Assembly: GCA_903915035.1 (NCBI GenBank)
Contig: CAIWRI010000062.1
Span: forward strand, 1 to 37,533
Source: an uncultured Nitrosomonadales bacterium
GTDB taxonomy: Bacteria; Pseudomonadota; Gammaproteobacteria; Burkholderiales; Gallionellaceae
Direction: 5' to 3'
Length of the DNA: 37,533 nucleotides
Made by a program: the position numbers and the translations under genes. Shown here piece after piece: positions 15,162 to 23,772 of the stretch. The number at the start of each line of letters is the position of its first letter. Positions within the stretch are counted from its first letter, which is position 1. The notes beneath the pieces were generated by a model. The model worked only from the letters and a program-made list of their open reading frames with translations. It had not been told where the DNA came from and did no database searches.

Positions 15162-17876
15162 TTATGGTGCTGCACCGGCTAATGCAGCCAGCTCTGTAAA
15201 AACAGGAATCCACAAGGTGACCGTGGTGCCTATTCCTATCCCGCTCTTAATTTTAATACTGCCGTGGTGCAATTCAATGATTTCCTTAACGATACACATG
15301 CCAAGACCTGTTCCGGAAATCTGCCCTGAACTATCGGCACGATAAAAACGTTCAAAAACGCGCTCTTGTTGCCCGGGAGTCATGCCAATTCCCTGATCCC
15401 TTATACGAATACCAACCTGCGGTTCATTGTCGATATCAGTTTGCCGGACAAAATCAATGTTTATGTCACCGCCATCGGGTGAATATTTATAGGCATTGGA
15501 TAACAGATTGAACAGCGCCTGAGTCAATTTAGAACGATCTGCGCGCACCCAGATCGGATCGTTTGTTGCCTGGTAGACGGGACAGGCCCGATTAAAAGGC
15601 AGGTGATAGCCTTTAACAATATCGACCAGTAAGTCACCGAGATTGATGCGGGTAATATTGAAATCCTTGCCGCCACGAGCCTCAATACGCGCCAGATCGA
15701 GCAGTTCGTTGAGAATGGATGTCATCAGCTTGGACTGGTCAAAAATAATATTCAGAAATTCGCATCGCTCCTCATCGCTGACGTCTAAGGTCAACAACAT
15801 TTCTGAAAAACCATAGATACTTGCCATCGGCGTGCGCAGTTCATGTGCTGCCGTGGCCAGAAACTCGCTCTTCATACGATCGACTTCTGATTCATGTGTA
15901 ATATCGCGGAAATACAGAATCTGTGAAACATTACCTGTTTTTGCTTCCCTCAGGCCGACACTCAGAACACGCGTTCCCGGGCCGGCCAGCACTATCGTCT
16001 CTTGATATAACTCATCCAAGGAAATAGAGCGTCTTTCGGCAGGTTTTTCCTGCATCGCGCGTAATCTTGTAAAACATAACAAACTCGACTCAGGGAGACA
16101 GATACTTGACAAATATATGGCAAAAGTGTCTTCATGGAGGCCGATAATCTCTTCATGAACGAGTCCGGTTAAACGCATAAAAGCGGGACTGAGATATTCG
16201 ACGCAATGCTTATTATCAAAGGCGACAAAACCATCGGGGCTTAATTCAAAAATTGCCAGAAACTGATCAGATTGCTCTTTCAGTAGTTCACATACTTTTT
16301 CGGTATTGTTGCGCGCTTCATTTAACTCACTCGTACGCTGATTAACCACATTCTCAATACGAACGCTACGCGCTGACGCCAGCAACATGGATATGCCCAA
16401 TACGCCCATAAAACCTAACGCGCCGACATTAATGCTCCAGCTTTGCCAAAAGCGATGTGACTTATTGAAGGCCGCTGTTGGTGAAGTTTGCAATAAATAA
16501 GTACGCTGCCCCATATTGATGGTGTATTCGAATGCATTTGACGTGTCTGGTTCGAAATTGCCATTCCTGGCGATAACGATTTGTGATTCCGCGTCGATCA
16601 GGCGAAACATCACCTGGTCATTAGAATCTTTAATCACCCTGTTCATGAAGTCTTCCATGCGCAGCACAGTCAGGGTCAAACCGGGAGCATTAGCCCCTTC
16701 ACTCACCCAATGTACCAGCAACACGCCTTGTTGAGAACCTCTTTCCTGTACAAGCTTGACGGGTGCTGAGGCAACGGATCCATCGGATATCCTGGATAAT
16801 TCGATACTGGCGTTGCGTACCGGGCTCGATGCAAGATCAAACCCCAAGGCAGCCTGGTTATCTTTCAATGGCTGGATAAAAGTAACCGGAACATACGCTG
16901 CTCGCGTGTTTGCGTAATGCATGCTTCCGTCAATATTTCGCTCAGAGATACCGAAGTGCGGATATGATATGCGTTGCTCATATTCGAAGCTGCTTCGCTC
17001 TTTATTGCTGATCAGCGGCGCCCATTCGACTGCCTGCATGGTAGAATCAAAGCGCTTCAGGGCAACTTCTGCCATGCGATTGAACTCGTCACTTGAGATA
17101 TGATTAGGACCTGCCAATACCGTCGCCAGCTGATCAATAAATGCTTCTTGTTCAGAGAAACGAGTAATTATCAGATTACGCACTTGTTGCGAGTACATAC
17201 TGAACTCACTTGATATTTTTTCCCTTTCCCATGAGTTTATTTCTCTCACCGTCAGCGTTACTAATATCAAGCCGCAGATCATCACGACATGAAAATCCTT
17301 TTGGCGAGAACGCCATAATTCACTCGGTTTTCCTATGAACAACAGGGTTAGTGGCGTAAAAATGATGATGCCCAGTGCATCGCCCAACCACCAGGTAAGC
17401 CAAACAAAACCAGCATTAACCTCAGGCCCGAATTTGAACTTTAACAACAACAAGATAGATAGTGAGGCGCTGATCAAACTAAGCAGGATTGCCGTTAGAA
17501 TAAAGCGTATCGCCTCGCTGCCGCTTTTAAAAACCAATGGAAAAGAGACTGTCCTGCGCATAAATAATTCACCCGCCATGGCTTGAAGTGTTGAGCTTGC
17601 GGCAATGCCAATTGCGAGAATCAATCCTGCGATATTCCCCATGGGCATCGCATACCCCAAAATAAGATTAAGAATAAACGAACCCAGAAATATCCAGATC
17701 AGCATATTGCGGCCATATATCAAAACACAGGCCAGCGCAATGCCAGCAGGCGGGAACATCGCCGAGGCATAGCCGTAGCCCGCGCCAAAAATCAAACCAA
17801 GCTTACCTGAAAGAACATAAACGATAGCTACCAACATACCAATAGCTGTTTTTTGCATTTTCTCTGACATTGCCAT
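15162..17876 (-). CDS. Hybrid-sensor histidine kinase: MASE1-CHASE-PAS-HisKA-HATPase
   Basis: A 904-residue membrane kinase. The N-terminal MASE1 region (about 1-215) has multiple membrane helices with the typical GLIFGAGYGYASAMFPPAGIAL opening segment. A periplasmic CHASE domain follows (about 245-420), with EWAPLIS and GFDLASSPVRNASIE. A last membrane helix (about 465-490) leads to a PAS domain (about 530-650), HisKA with His678 in AHELRTP, and a HATPase with N-box NLLSNAYKYSP, DQGIGM, GTGLGM and the final strand TTVTLW. There is no receiver of its own. CHASE domains sense extracellular small molecules; the ligand is unknown. It is first in the operon with the HD-GYP regulator, the receiver and the PAS protein, so its signal is likely to reach c-di-GMP levels. 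Confidence 0.93.
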   Translation of the reverse strand: MAMSEKMQKTAIGMLVAIVYVLSGKLGLIFGAGYGYASAMFPPAGIALACVLIYGRNMLIWIFLGSFILNLILGYAMPMGNIAGLILAIGIAASSTLQAMAGELFMRRTVSFPLVFKSGSEAIRFILTAILLSLISASLSILLLLKFKFGPEVNAGFVWLTWWLGDALGIIIFTPLTLLFIGKPSELWRSRQKDFHVVMICGLILVTLTVREINSWEREKISSEFSMYSQQVRNLIITRFSEQEAFIDQLATVLAGPNHISSDEFNRMAEVALKRFDSTMQAVEWAPLISNKERSSFEYEQRISYPHFGISERNIDGSMHYANTRAAYVPVTFIQPLKDNQAALGFDLASSPVRNASIELSRISDGSVASAPVKLVQERGSQQGVLLVHWVSEGANAPGLTLTVLRMEDFMNRVIKDSNDQVMFRLIDAESQIVIARNGNFEPDTSNAFEYTINMGQRTYLLQTSPTAAFNKSHRFWQSWSINVGALGFMGVLGISMLLASARSVRIENVVNQRTSELNEARNNTEKVCELLKEQSDQFLAIFELSPDGFVAFDNKHCVEYLSPAFMRLTGLVHEEIIGLHEDTFAIYLSSICLPESSLLCFTRLRAMQEKPAERRSISLDELYQETIVLAGPGTRVLSVGLREAKTGNVSQILYFRDITHESEVDRMKSEFLATAAHELRTPMASIYGFSEMLLTLDVSDEERCEFLNIIFDQSKLMTSILNELLDLARIEARGGKDFNITRINLGDLLVDIVKGYHLPFNRACPVYQATNDPIWVRADRSKLTQALFNLLSNAYKYSPDGGDINIDFVRQTDIDNEPQVGIRIRDQGIGMTPGQQERVFERFYRADSSGQISGTGLGMCIVKEIIELHHGSIKIKSGIGIGTTVTLWIPVFTELAALAGAAP

Positions 17877-18593
17877 GATTATTTGTACAACGCATCGATT
17901 TTAACTGCAGATGGGAGACGGTCATTCACAGCGATGCTGCTGACGAATAACAATTCAGGATTATTGTTTTCATGGACTTTGGTATTAGCGGGCATGTCAG
18001 TTCTTACTTATTCATGTTGATTAATATTTTGTTACTCGCAGCAGCAAACCAGGCTATATAACCTGAACTGCCAGCCTAGCTTTGATGATATTTTTGCGCC
18101 CAGAGCAATGCCACCACCGGCACCAGCCTTTGCGATACAAATTTCGAAATACGGCCAGCACTCATCGTAATTTATTACAATCTCAGTCTTCACCGTTGCA
18201 ATAGGCTACGCAAAAAGCCCCCATTAAAGGCGGAATTGCCACCGGGACTTTTCATCAAAGTATCATATTTATTCACTAACACTCGCCAATATTATCTGTT
18301 TTCCAAAAATAGCCCGGCAAGCCTGACTCAGCGACCCAAGGCAAAATCTTTCATCACGTCAGACAGGGTCAATATATTTTTATAATTGATTACAATCATA
18401 TTTATCTTATGTGCAGGCGTATTATCAAGAGATACCATCTTCAGATTTACTAACATAGCGATACTACACAGTTACTAAATTCAACCTTATCCAGATATTT
18501 TCGTACCTGCCGGGATTTATTTTTCTACAAAATCAGTGATACACGTGTCATTATATCGTAGTTAATCTGCACTAATATGAAAATATATGAATT
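17877..18593. other. Long AT-rich divergent intergenic region
   Basis: About 720 bp separate the kinase gene from the divergent HTH-receiver gene. It contains no convincing gene; the longest neat frame is a 29-residue minus-strand ORF (18076-18165) that I do not support. A short 12-bp palindrome (TGATTACAATCA) lies at 18387-18398. The length and AT content suggest a complex divergent promoter, but I could not assign promoter elements with confidence. Confidence 0.45.
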
Positions 18594-18618
18594 ATTGTTT
18601 CATATTTAATGAAACAAT
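18594..18618. promoter_or_regulatory. Perfect palindrome with 10-bp arms, probable operator
   Basis: ATTGTTTCAT, a 5-nt spacer ATTTA, then the exact complement ATGAAACAAT. It lies 48 bp upstream of the preferred GTG start of the HTH-receiver gene, and one arm contains the alternative ATG (18609). This favours the downstream start and suggests a site for the protein's own HTH or another dimeric regulator. It is AT-rich without a following T-tract, so a terminator is unlikely. Confidence 0.55.
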
Positions 18619-18665
18619 GTGGTATATTTTGCTTCAATCATCTTCAACAGCAGAAAAGGCTAAAC

Positions 18666-19268
18666 GTGAAGCAACAAAACCTGACAACAAGAGCGTTTTT
18701 GACAACGCGAGAAGCTGCAAAAATGCTGTCTGTGTCGCTGCGCACCGCTCAACTTTGGTCTGAAAACGGCTTGCTGGAATTTTGGAAAACGCGAGGCGGT
18801 CACAGGCGTATTTCCAAGCAATCGGTAGTACGCTTGCTAACATCGGAGGGTGAAAAGCCGCAAGAGGCAATTCCGCTGCCACTCAAGGTCCTGGTTGTTG
18901 AAGACGATACAGTGCTGCGTCGCCTCTACGAGATCAATATTCGTCGCTGGCCGTTGACCGTCGAAATTGATACGGCAGTTGACGGATTTGAGGCTTTAAT
19001 CCGTATAGGTCGCAATCCGCCGGACTTGCTGATCAGCGATCTGAATATGCCTGGCATGGATGGATTACGCATGCTCTATGCCCTGTGCAGCATGAAGGAA
19101 TTTTCGGAAATGAAAATCGTGGCGGTGAGCGGACTGGATAAGGAGGAAATAAGCCGGCGCGGCGGCGTACCTGAAGGAATACCCGTTCTGCCCAAGCCCA
19201 TACCGTTCGGCGAATTGCTGGAGATAGCCAAACAGATTGCGTCCTGTAAAGCGCAAAGCGGGGGTTAG
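18666..19268 (+). CDS. Excisionase-type HTH plus receiver domain regulator
   Basis: A 200-residue protein of inverted layout: an N-terminal MerR/excisionase-like HTH (about 11-58: LTTREAAKMLSVSLRTAQLW...TRGGHRRISKQSV) followed by a receiver domain (about 74-190) with acidic residues EDD, phosphoacceptor Asp125 in LISDLNMPGMDG and Lys in LPKPIPF. Most response regulators carry the DNA-binding domain at the C terminus. GTG 18666 has AGAAAAGG 6 nt upstream; the alternative ATG 18609 lies in a palindrome and lacks a ribosome binding site. It is divergent to the kinase operon, so it is a plausible target of the kinase and regulator of the cluster. A GGGGG/CCCCC hairpin spans its stop codon (19260-19278). 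Confidence 0.88.
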   Translation: MKQQNLTTRAFLTTREAAKMLSVSLRTAQLWSENGLLEFWKTRGGHRRISKQSVVRLLTSEGEKPQEAIPLPLKVLVVEDDTVLRRLYEINIRRWPLTVEIDTAVDGFEALIRIGRNPPDLLISDLNMPGMDGLRMLYALCSMKEFSEMKIVAVSGLDKEEISRRGGVPEGIPVLPKPIPFGELLEIAKQIASCKAQSGG

Positions 19269-19439
19269 ATAAGCCCCCTGATAGCGACCATGTGTTGACG
19301 CCGTAACCCCGGAAAATCCGCCAGATTATCGCGGGAGCGGCTGTTTTTTAGCATTTTTGCCCCTCAAAGCAGACCAAAAATCTAAGCAAAACTTAAAATC
19401 TTGCTGACTTAAAATCAAGTTGATTAAAATTTACCCGTG

Positions 19440-19640
19440 ATGCTAATAATGACTAAACTTTTCTTCAAAAATTCGAGTTCAACGTTGCCTGTTCAGAGCG
19501 ACAATCGGAAGTGTCCTCAGTGTGATTCGACCTATCTGGATCGTATTAAACGTCGCGTGATAGACCGGATTATCGGTATTATCATCCCGCGTAAGCGTTA
19601 TCACTGCGAATCATGCGGATGGAAAGGTAATCTGAGATAA
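19440..19640 (+). CDS. Small zinc-ribbon protein
   Basis: About 66 residues with two Cys pairs, CPQCDS and CESCGWKG, separated by a basic and hydrophobic stretch (DRIKRRVIDRIIGIIIPRKRYH), the layout of a treble-clef or zinc-ribbon mini-protein. The four cysteines should bind one Zn. ATG 19440 or 19449 could be the start; no clear ribosome binding site is seen. The function is unknown. It lies 170 bp downstream of the HTH-receiver gene on the same strand. Confidence 0.6.
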   Translation: MLIMTKLFFKNSSSTLPVQSDNRKCPQCDSTYLDRIKRRVIDRIIGIIIPRKRYHCESCGWKGNLR

Positions 19641-19893
19641 GGATTTCTGCGTAAATGAGGTTACGCACTCGCCAAAAAACTTCGGGTTTGATTTTTTAAT
19701 GCGATGTTCCTTGCCCCCCTTGTTTATCACACCTGTGCGCCGCCGAAGACAGGCAGCAAACAGCAGAGTCGTTGGGTGAAAACGCGTTGCCTTACATTGC
19801 GAGGCAACAGTTTCGGCGAAACAAATAACACGCAAGTTGGCTGAGCCAACACTGTATTGAGCAGTAGCGGATCGTGCGAGTTGCGCAGCCCCG

Positions 19894-20070
19894 CTATTTG
19901 ACGTAGCGCATTTTCTCACTCTCCTCTAATAGCTCAATGTTGTGGCACAGTTCCTGTTTCAAATGTTCCGGCAGCCGCATCATCCACTCCAGCACCAAAA
20001 ACAGGTCAATGATGCGCTGCTTATCCCACCCGCGCTGGTATAAAAGCTGAATTAGTTTCCATCTCGCCGT
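19894..20070 (-). pseudogene. C-terminal remnant of an Rpn/PD-(D/E)XK transposase-family gene
   Basis: Reading the minus strand from 20070 gives ARWKLIQLLYQRGWDKQR, then IIDLFLVLEWMMRLPEHL, a short helix and EKMRYVK before a stop at 19894. The pattern (RW-L---LY-RGW----I-DLF--L-W-M-LP) matches the C-terminal part of the Rpn recombination-promoting nuclease/putative transposase family. A stop codon (20071-20073) interrupts the frame immediately upstream, and the N-terminal nuclease domain is not recognisable up to the ABC genes, so only a decayed fragment remains. Confidence 0.65.
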
Positions 20071-20196
20071 CTACACTGAATCCCTGCCTGCTGCACATAA
20101 TTATTGGCTTGCTTGCCGGAATGGTTTTTTTGCGAACAAAATGAGGCGGTGGCGCAGAAGAATGACTTTCTGTAGCCGAGCAGTTATTTCCGGCAG

Positions 20197-20332
20197 AAAT
20201 TTATAAATTTGTGACAAATCATGATTTGTCACTTCCATGTGCGACAATCAAATTCTCTAACGGGCATGGAAAAATAAGTGCAGAACACAGAGCAAGCTTA
20301 TATAACTGATGCTACTGCGTCACATCAGTTAT
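20197..20332. repeat. Cluster of palindromes in gene-poor DNA
   Basis: Four symmetric elements lie within 136 bp: AAATTTATAAATTT (20197-20210); directly beside it a perfect 22-bp palindrome with arms GTGACAAATCA and its complement (20211-20232); TTCCATG (20233-20239) repeated inverted at 20265-20271; and ATAACTGATG (20302-20311) with its complement at 20323-20332 around an 11-nt loop. No T-tracts follow. The cluster ends 88 bp before the stop of the ABC permease gene. It could be a small non-autonomous element, a regulator site or an mRNA 3' structure. Confidence 0.5.
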
Positions 20333-20419
20333 TCACCATAAAAATAACTTCGCCGGTGGCAGACCGGCAGCTGCTTACTTTGACGGAATTTTCGAGGTGT
20401 TCCCGCTTATATCCCCCAG

Positions 20420-21193
20420 TCAGGTGCGCACGCCGTAACCACGGTTGAGCAGATTCAAGGCATACCAGAAAAACACCACGTTAAAAGCGATTATTGCGAT
20501 AAATGCCACGTTCAGATTGACATCTGACACACCCAGCAGACCATAACGAAAAGCATTCACCATGTACAGAATGGGATTGGCCATTGAAATATGCTGCCAA
20601 AACGGCGGCAACATCGTGACGGTATAAAATACCCCGCCCAGATAGGTCAGCGGGGTGAGGACAAAGGTGGGAATGACAGTAATATCATCGAAGCTGGTCG
20701 CATAAATGGCGTTAATCAGCCCGGCTAACGAGAACAAGGTGCTGGTTAACAACAGTACGGAAATGGCGATAAAGAGATTATGCAAGGGGATGACGGTAAA
20801 AAATAACGACACGAGCGTGACCGCACCGCCTACCGCAATGCCCCGCGCCAATCCTCCGCCGACAAAACCGATCATGATTAAATAGTTTGGCAATGGTGAT
20901 ACCAGCATTTCTTCAATATGGCGCTGGAATTTTGAACTGTAAAACGAGGCCACCACATTGCCATAAGAGTTAGTAATCACCGCCATCAGAATCAGGCCCG
21001 GCACAATGTAATCCATATAATGAAAGCCGTTTAAATCATGGATCTGACTACCGATCAATCGGCCGAAAATTACAAAATACAGGGCGGTGCTGATCATCGG
21101 CGGCAATATCGTCTGCACCCACAGGCGTGAAAAACGCAGCACCTCTTTCCATAAAATCGCTTTGATCGCAATCAGTTGCTCGCGGCCGTTCAT
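20420..21193 (-). CDS. yadH: ABC-2 type transporter permease
   Basis: A 257-residue inner-membrane permease with about six hydrophobic helices, of the ABC-2 exporter type (PGLILMAVITNSYGNV, LTPLTYLGGVFYTV...LPPFWQ, NPILYMVNAFRYG). The family exports drugs, polysaccharides or similar compounds; YadH is the closest named relative I recognise. Its start overlaps the stop of the ATPase gene by 4 nt (ATGA), so the two form one exporter. The substrate is unknown. Confidence 0.9.
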   Translation of the reverse strand: MNGREQLIAIKAILWKEVLRFSRLWVQTILPPMISTALYFVIFGRLIGSQIHDLNGFHYMDYIVPGLILMAVITNSYGNVVASFYSSKFQRHIEEMLVSPLPNYLIMIGFVGGGLARGIAVGGAVTLVSLFFTVIPLHNLFIAISVLLLTSTLFSLAGLINAIYATSFDDITVIPTFVLTPLTYLGGVFYTVTMLPPFWQHISMANPILYMVNAFRYGLLGVSDVNLNVAFIAIIAFNVVFFWYALNLLNRGYGVRT

Positions 21194-22116
21194 GCGTCTT
21201 CTCCCTTGTTACCGATCAATCGAATAAACAATTCTTCCAGCCGGTTGGTCTTGTTGCGCAAACTGCCAATTTCAATATTTTGCAGCGCTAAGGCCATAAA
21301 CAACTGTGTGATACTGCTATGGCCGGACACGACCACCTCCAGCGTGTGCTCATCCGGTAAACTGGTCGAAAAACCCGGCAATGCGGGTGCTTGTGCAAGC
21401 GGATGTAGCAGATCCAATACCAGAGTATGCGTATCCATGCGACTCAATAACTCGCGCATGCTGGTATTTTCCACGATGCGCCCGTTATTGATTATGGCGA
21501 TATTGCGACACAGTTGTTCAGCCTCTTCCAGATAATGCGTGGTAAGAATAATCGTGGTGCCCGCCTCATTGATCTCGCGCAAAAAGTTCCACATCGAATG
21601 GCGTATCTCGATATCCACCCCGGCGGTAGGTTCATCCAGTATCAGCAGGCGCGGTTCATGCACCAGCGCACGGGCAATCATCAAACGCCGCTTCATTCCG
21701 CCTGACAAATTCCGCGCATGTTCCAGTCGTTTATCCCACAAGCCTAACTGATTCAAATACAGTTCGGCGCGCTCCAGCGCTAACGGTCTTGGAATGCCGT
21801 AGTAGCCCGCCTGACTTGCCAGTATCTCAATCACCGGTTCAAACTGATTGAAGTTATATTCCTGCGGCACCAGACCAATACTTGCCTTGGCCGCGGCGAG
21901 ATCATGATCCAGATCGTGACCAAACACGGCTACTTTGCCGGCACTTTTGTTGACCAGCGACGAGATAATGCCGATGGTGGTGGATTTTCCCGCTCCGTTG
22001 GGGCCTAACAGCGCGAAAAAGTCACCCTGCTCTACTGTCAGGTCTATGCCTTGCAAGGCGATAACGCCATTTTGGTAGACTTTGCTGAGATTTTGAATGG
22101 ATAAGGCGGTAGGCAT
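21190..22116 (-). CDS. yadG: ABC-2 type transporter ATP-binding protein
   Basis: A 308-residue ATPase subunit with Walker A GPNGAGKST (about 38-46), signature LSGGMKRRL, Walker B LLILDEPTAGVD and the switch His in ILTTHYLEEAEQLC. The extra C-terminal stretch after about residue 220 is usual for this exporter subfamily. It is co-translated with the permease gene. YadG is the closest named relative. Confidence 0.92.
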   Translation of the reverse strand: MPTALSIQNLSKVYQNGVIALQGIDLTVEQGDFFALLGPNGAGKSTTIGIISSLVNKSAGKVAVFGHDLDHDLAAAKASIGLVPQEYNFNQFEPVIEILASQAGYYGIPRPLALERAELYLNQLGLWDKRLEHARNLSGGMKRRLMIARALVHEPRLLILDEPTAGVDIEIRHSMWNFLREINEAGTTIILTTHYLEEAEQLCRNIAIINNGRIVENTSMRELLSRMDTHTLVLDLLHPLAQAPALPGFSTSLPDEHTLEVVVSGHSSITQLFMALALQNIEIGSLRNKTNRLEELFIRLIGNKGEDA

Positions 22117-22201
22117 AAAATCAGAATATTTTTTAAGAATGCCGATTGTAATGGTTTTGCGCGCAAGCTGCCGTATTCACCTTGTTTCATAAAGGATAAA
22201 C

Positions 22202-22227
22202 AGCCTGAAAAGATAGCCTGAAAAGAT
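22202..22227. repeat. 13-nt tandem duplication after mscS
   Basis: AGCCTGAAAAGAT occurs twice head to tail just 3 bp beyond the mscS stop codon. It looks like a recent replication-slippage duplication in non-coding DNA. Confidence 0.8.
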
Positions 22228-22230
22228 AAT

Positions 22231-23307
22231 TTATTGAGGCATCACGCCCGCCGCCTCAAGGTGCACGGTGTGCGTCGGGAAGGCCAGTTGCGCGCCATGC
22301 TGCTCGATGATTGCCGCAACGCTCAGCAACACATCCTGCTTGATTTCATGGTAACGAACCCACTCGGAAGTTCGGGTAAACGTGTAGATCATGACATCAA
22401 GCGAGGAGGCAGAAAAAGTGTCAAAGCTGACGATCAAGGTCTGGGTTGCATCGATTTCCGGATGACTTGTCAGCATAGCCTTAATCGCCGTAACAATCGC
22501 TGTAATCGCCCCGATGTCCTGATAACGAATGCCGACAGTCTCCTTGATGCGTCTATGCGTCATGCGAGAAGGATTTTCCACCACGATGGTGGTGAACAAG
22601 GCGTTCGGCACATAGATAGGATTTTTGTTGAAAGCCCGTATTCTTGTGTGACGCCAACTGATATATTCCACCGTGCCTTCGATTTGCTTATCCGGCGAGC
22701 GTATCCAGTCACCCACGCTAAAGGGTCTGTCCAGATAGATAGTGAGTCCGCCGAAAAAGTTGGCCAGCAAGTCTTTAGCGGCGAAACCCAGGGCGATACC
22801 GCCGATGCCGCCTGCCGTCAACACCCCGGAGATGCTGAAATCGAGCGTTTGCATCATCGCAAGACTGGTCAGGACAATTACTGTCAAACGGGCTAATTTG
22901 GATAAGGCATCAAACGTGGTGAGATCCACTTCCTCGCCATTTTTCAGGCGTAGCGCGATGACATTGCCGGTAAACCGGTAAATGAAGCGAATCATAAACC
23001 AGGCGAGGCAGGCGATAATCCCGACATTACGGACAGGACGGACAATATCGAATACAGCATACCCCTGGCTGGCGATGCCTAAAGCAAAGCTGATGCCAAG
23101 CAGAAAAATAAACAGGGGTAGCGGACGTTCTGCCGCCTGCACCAGGGCATCATTCCCGTGACTTAATCGAAGGCTTGCCTTTGCATGGAGGAGCAAATAT
23201 CTGGCCACCAGATTGAGCAGCAAAGCGGCCAGCAACAATAGAAAAACCTGAACAAAGCGCGGCTGGAGCAACAACGATAAGTACGGATTAGCTGAGAATA
23301 GTTTCAT
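22231..23307 (-). CDS. mscS: MscS-family mechanosensitive ion channel
   Basis: A 358-residue inner-membrane channel with four predicted helices before a conserved MscS pore and beta domain. The pore-lining helix is GVLTAGGIGGIALGFAAKDLLANFFGG, followed by LTIYLDRPFSVGDWI and the beta-domain block GTVEYISWRHTRIRAFN...IYVPNALF. The layout is nearer the YnaI/YbdG-type medium-size channels than the 286-residue MscS. It would release solutes on hypo-osmotic shock. It stands alone between acpS and the ABC pair. Confidence 0.9.
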   Translation of the reverse strand: MKLFSANPYLSLLLQPRFVQVFLLLLAALLLNLVARYLLLHAKASLRLSHGNDALVQAAERPLPLFIFLLGISFALGIASQGYAVFDIVRPVRNVGIIACLAWFMIRFIYRFTGNVIALRLKNGEEVDLTTFDALSKLARLTVIVLTSLAMMQTLDFSISGVLTAGGIGGIALGFAAKDLLANFFGGLTIYLDRPFSVGDWIRSPDKQIEGTVEYISWRHTRIRAFNKNPIYVPNALFTTIVVENPSRMTHRRIKETVGIRYQDIGAITAIVTAIKAMLTSHPEIDATQTLIVSFDTFSASSLDVMIYTFTRTSEWVRYHEIKQDVLLSVAAIIEQHGAQLAFPTHTVHLEAAGVMPQ

Positions 23308-23366
23308 GAGCTTAAGCTGCGGTTAAAATCTGTCCTAAAAAAAATCATCTGCGGCACGATGGCAGA

Positions 23367-23747
23367 CTAATTTGTTTCGAGAACCACAAAGGCTACGATG
23401 GTGTTGCGTTCATCGCTGATCGACAAGTGATGGCCCGTAACACCTGACTGTGCCAGATAGTTGCGCAGCAGCGCATCAAATTGCAGCACCGGTTTACCCA
23501 GACCATCATGCGTCACGCTGATACGATGAAGACTTACCGGATGGCGCAAACCGCTGCCCGCCGCCTTGGCAAGGGCTTCCTTGGCAGCAAAGCGTTTGGC
23601 CAGAAAACGCGCCGGGTTAGCTTGAGAGTGAAATTCCACTAACTCTTGTTCAGATAACAGCCGCTCTGCCAGACGTTGCCCGTGCCGCTGCCACATCGCT
23701 TCAATGCGAGAAAATTCTACAATGTCGGTGCCGATACCGAAAATCAT
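23367..23747 (-). CDS. acpS: Holo-[acyl-carrier-protein] synthase
   Basis: Transfers the 4'-phosphopantetheine arm of CoA to apo-ACP, activating fatty acid synthesis. The 126-residue length is normal for AcpS. The Mg-binding residues are in GIGTDIVEFSRI (Asp8) and RFAAKEALAKA (Glu56 region). It begins 3 bp after the pdxJ stop, the usual order in proteobacteria. Confidence 0.96.
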   Translation of the reverse strand: MIFGIGTDIVEFSRIEAMWQRHGQRLAERLLSEQELVEFHSQANPARFLAKRFAAKEALAKAAGSGLRHPVSLHRISVTHDGLGKPVLQFDALLRNYLAQSGVTGHHLSISDERNTIVAFVVLETN

Positions 23748-23749
23748 GC

Positions 23750-23772
23750 GTCATTCCCGCGAAGGCGGGAAC
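23750..23772. repeat. REP-like GC hairpin at the pdxJ/acpS junction
   Basis: TTCCCGC (23754-23760), loop GAAG, GCGGGAA (23765-23771): a perfect 7-bp stem in the CATTCCCGCGAAGGCGGGAA style common as dispersed extragenic repeats in proteobacteria. It encodes the end of PdxJ and its stop codon and lies just before the acpS start, so it may protect or attenuate the transcript. Confidence 0.65.

Noticed and set aside
18076-18165. 29-residue minus-strand ORF in the long intergenic region
   Set aside because: No ribosome binding site stands out and the product is unrecognisable; short frames like this are expected by chance.
18200-18260. Possible c-di-GMP riboswitch or terminator near the AAAAAGCCCCC stretch
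   Set aside because: Considered because of the c-di-GMP enzyme nearby, but the conserved GEMM core is missing and the stems are too imperfect for a terminator.
19318-19349. Short CCGC/GCGG stem followed by six T
   Set aside because: Only a 4-bp stem and a 9-nt gap before the T-run; not a convincing terminator.
19611-19919. 102-residue minus-strand ORF
   Set aside because: It overlaps the zinc-ribbon gene and the Rpn remnant in another frame; its composition looks non-coding.
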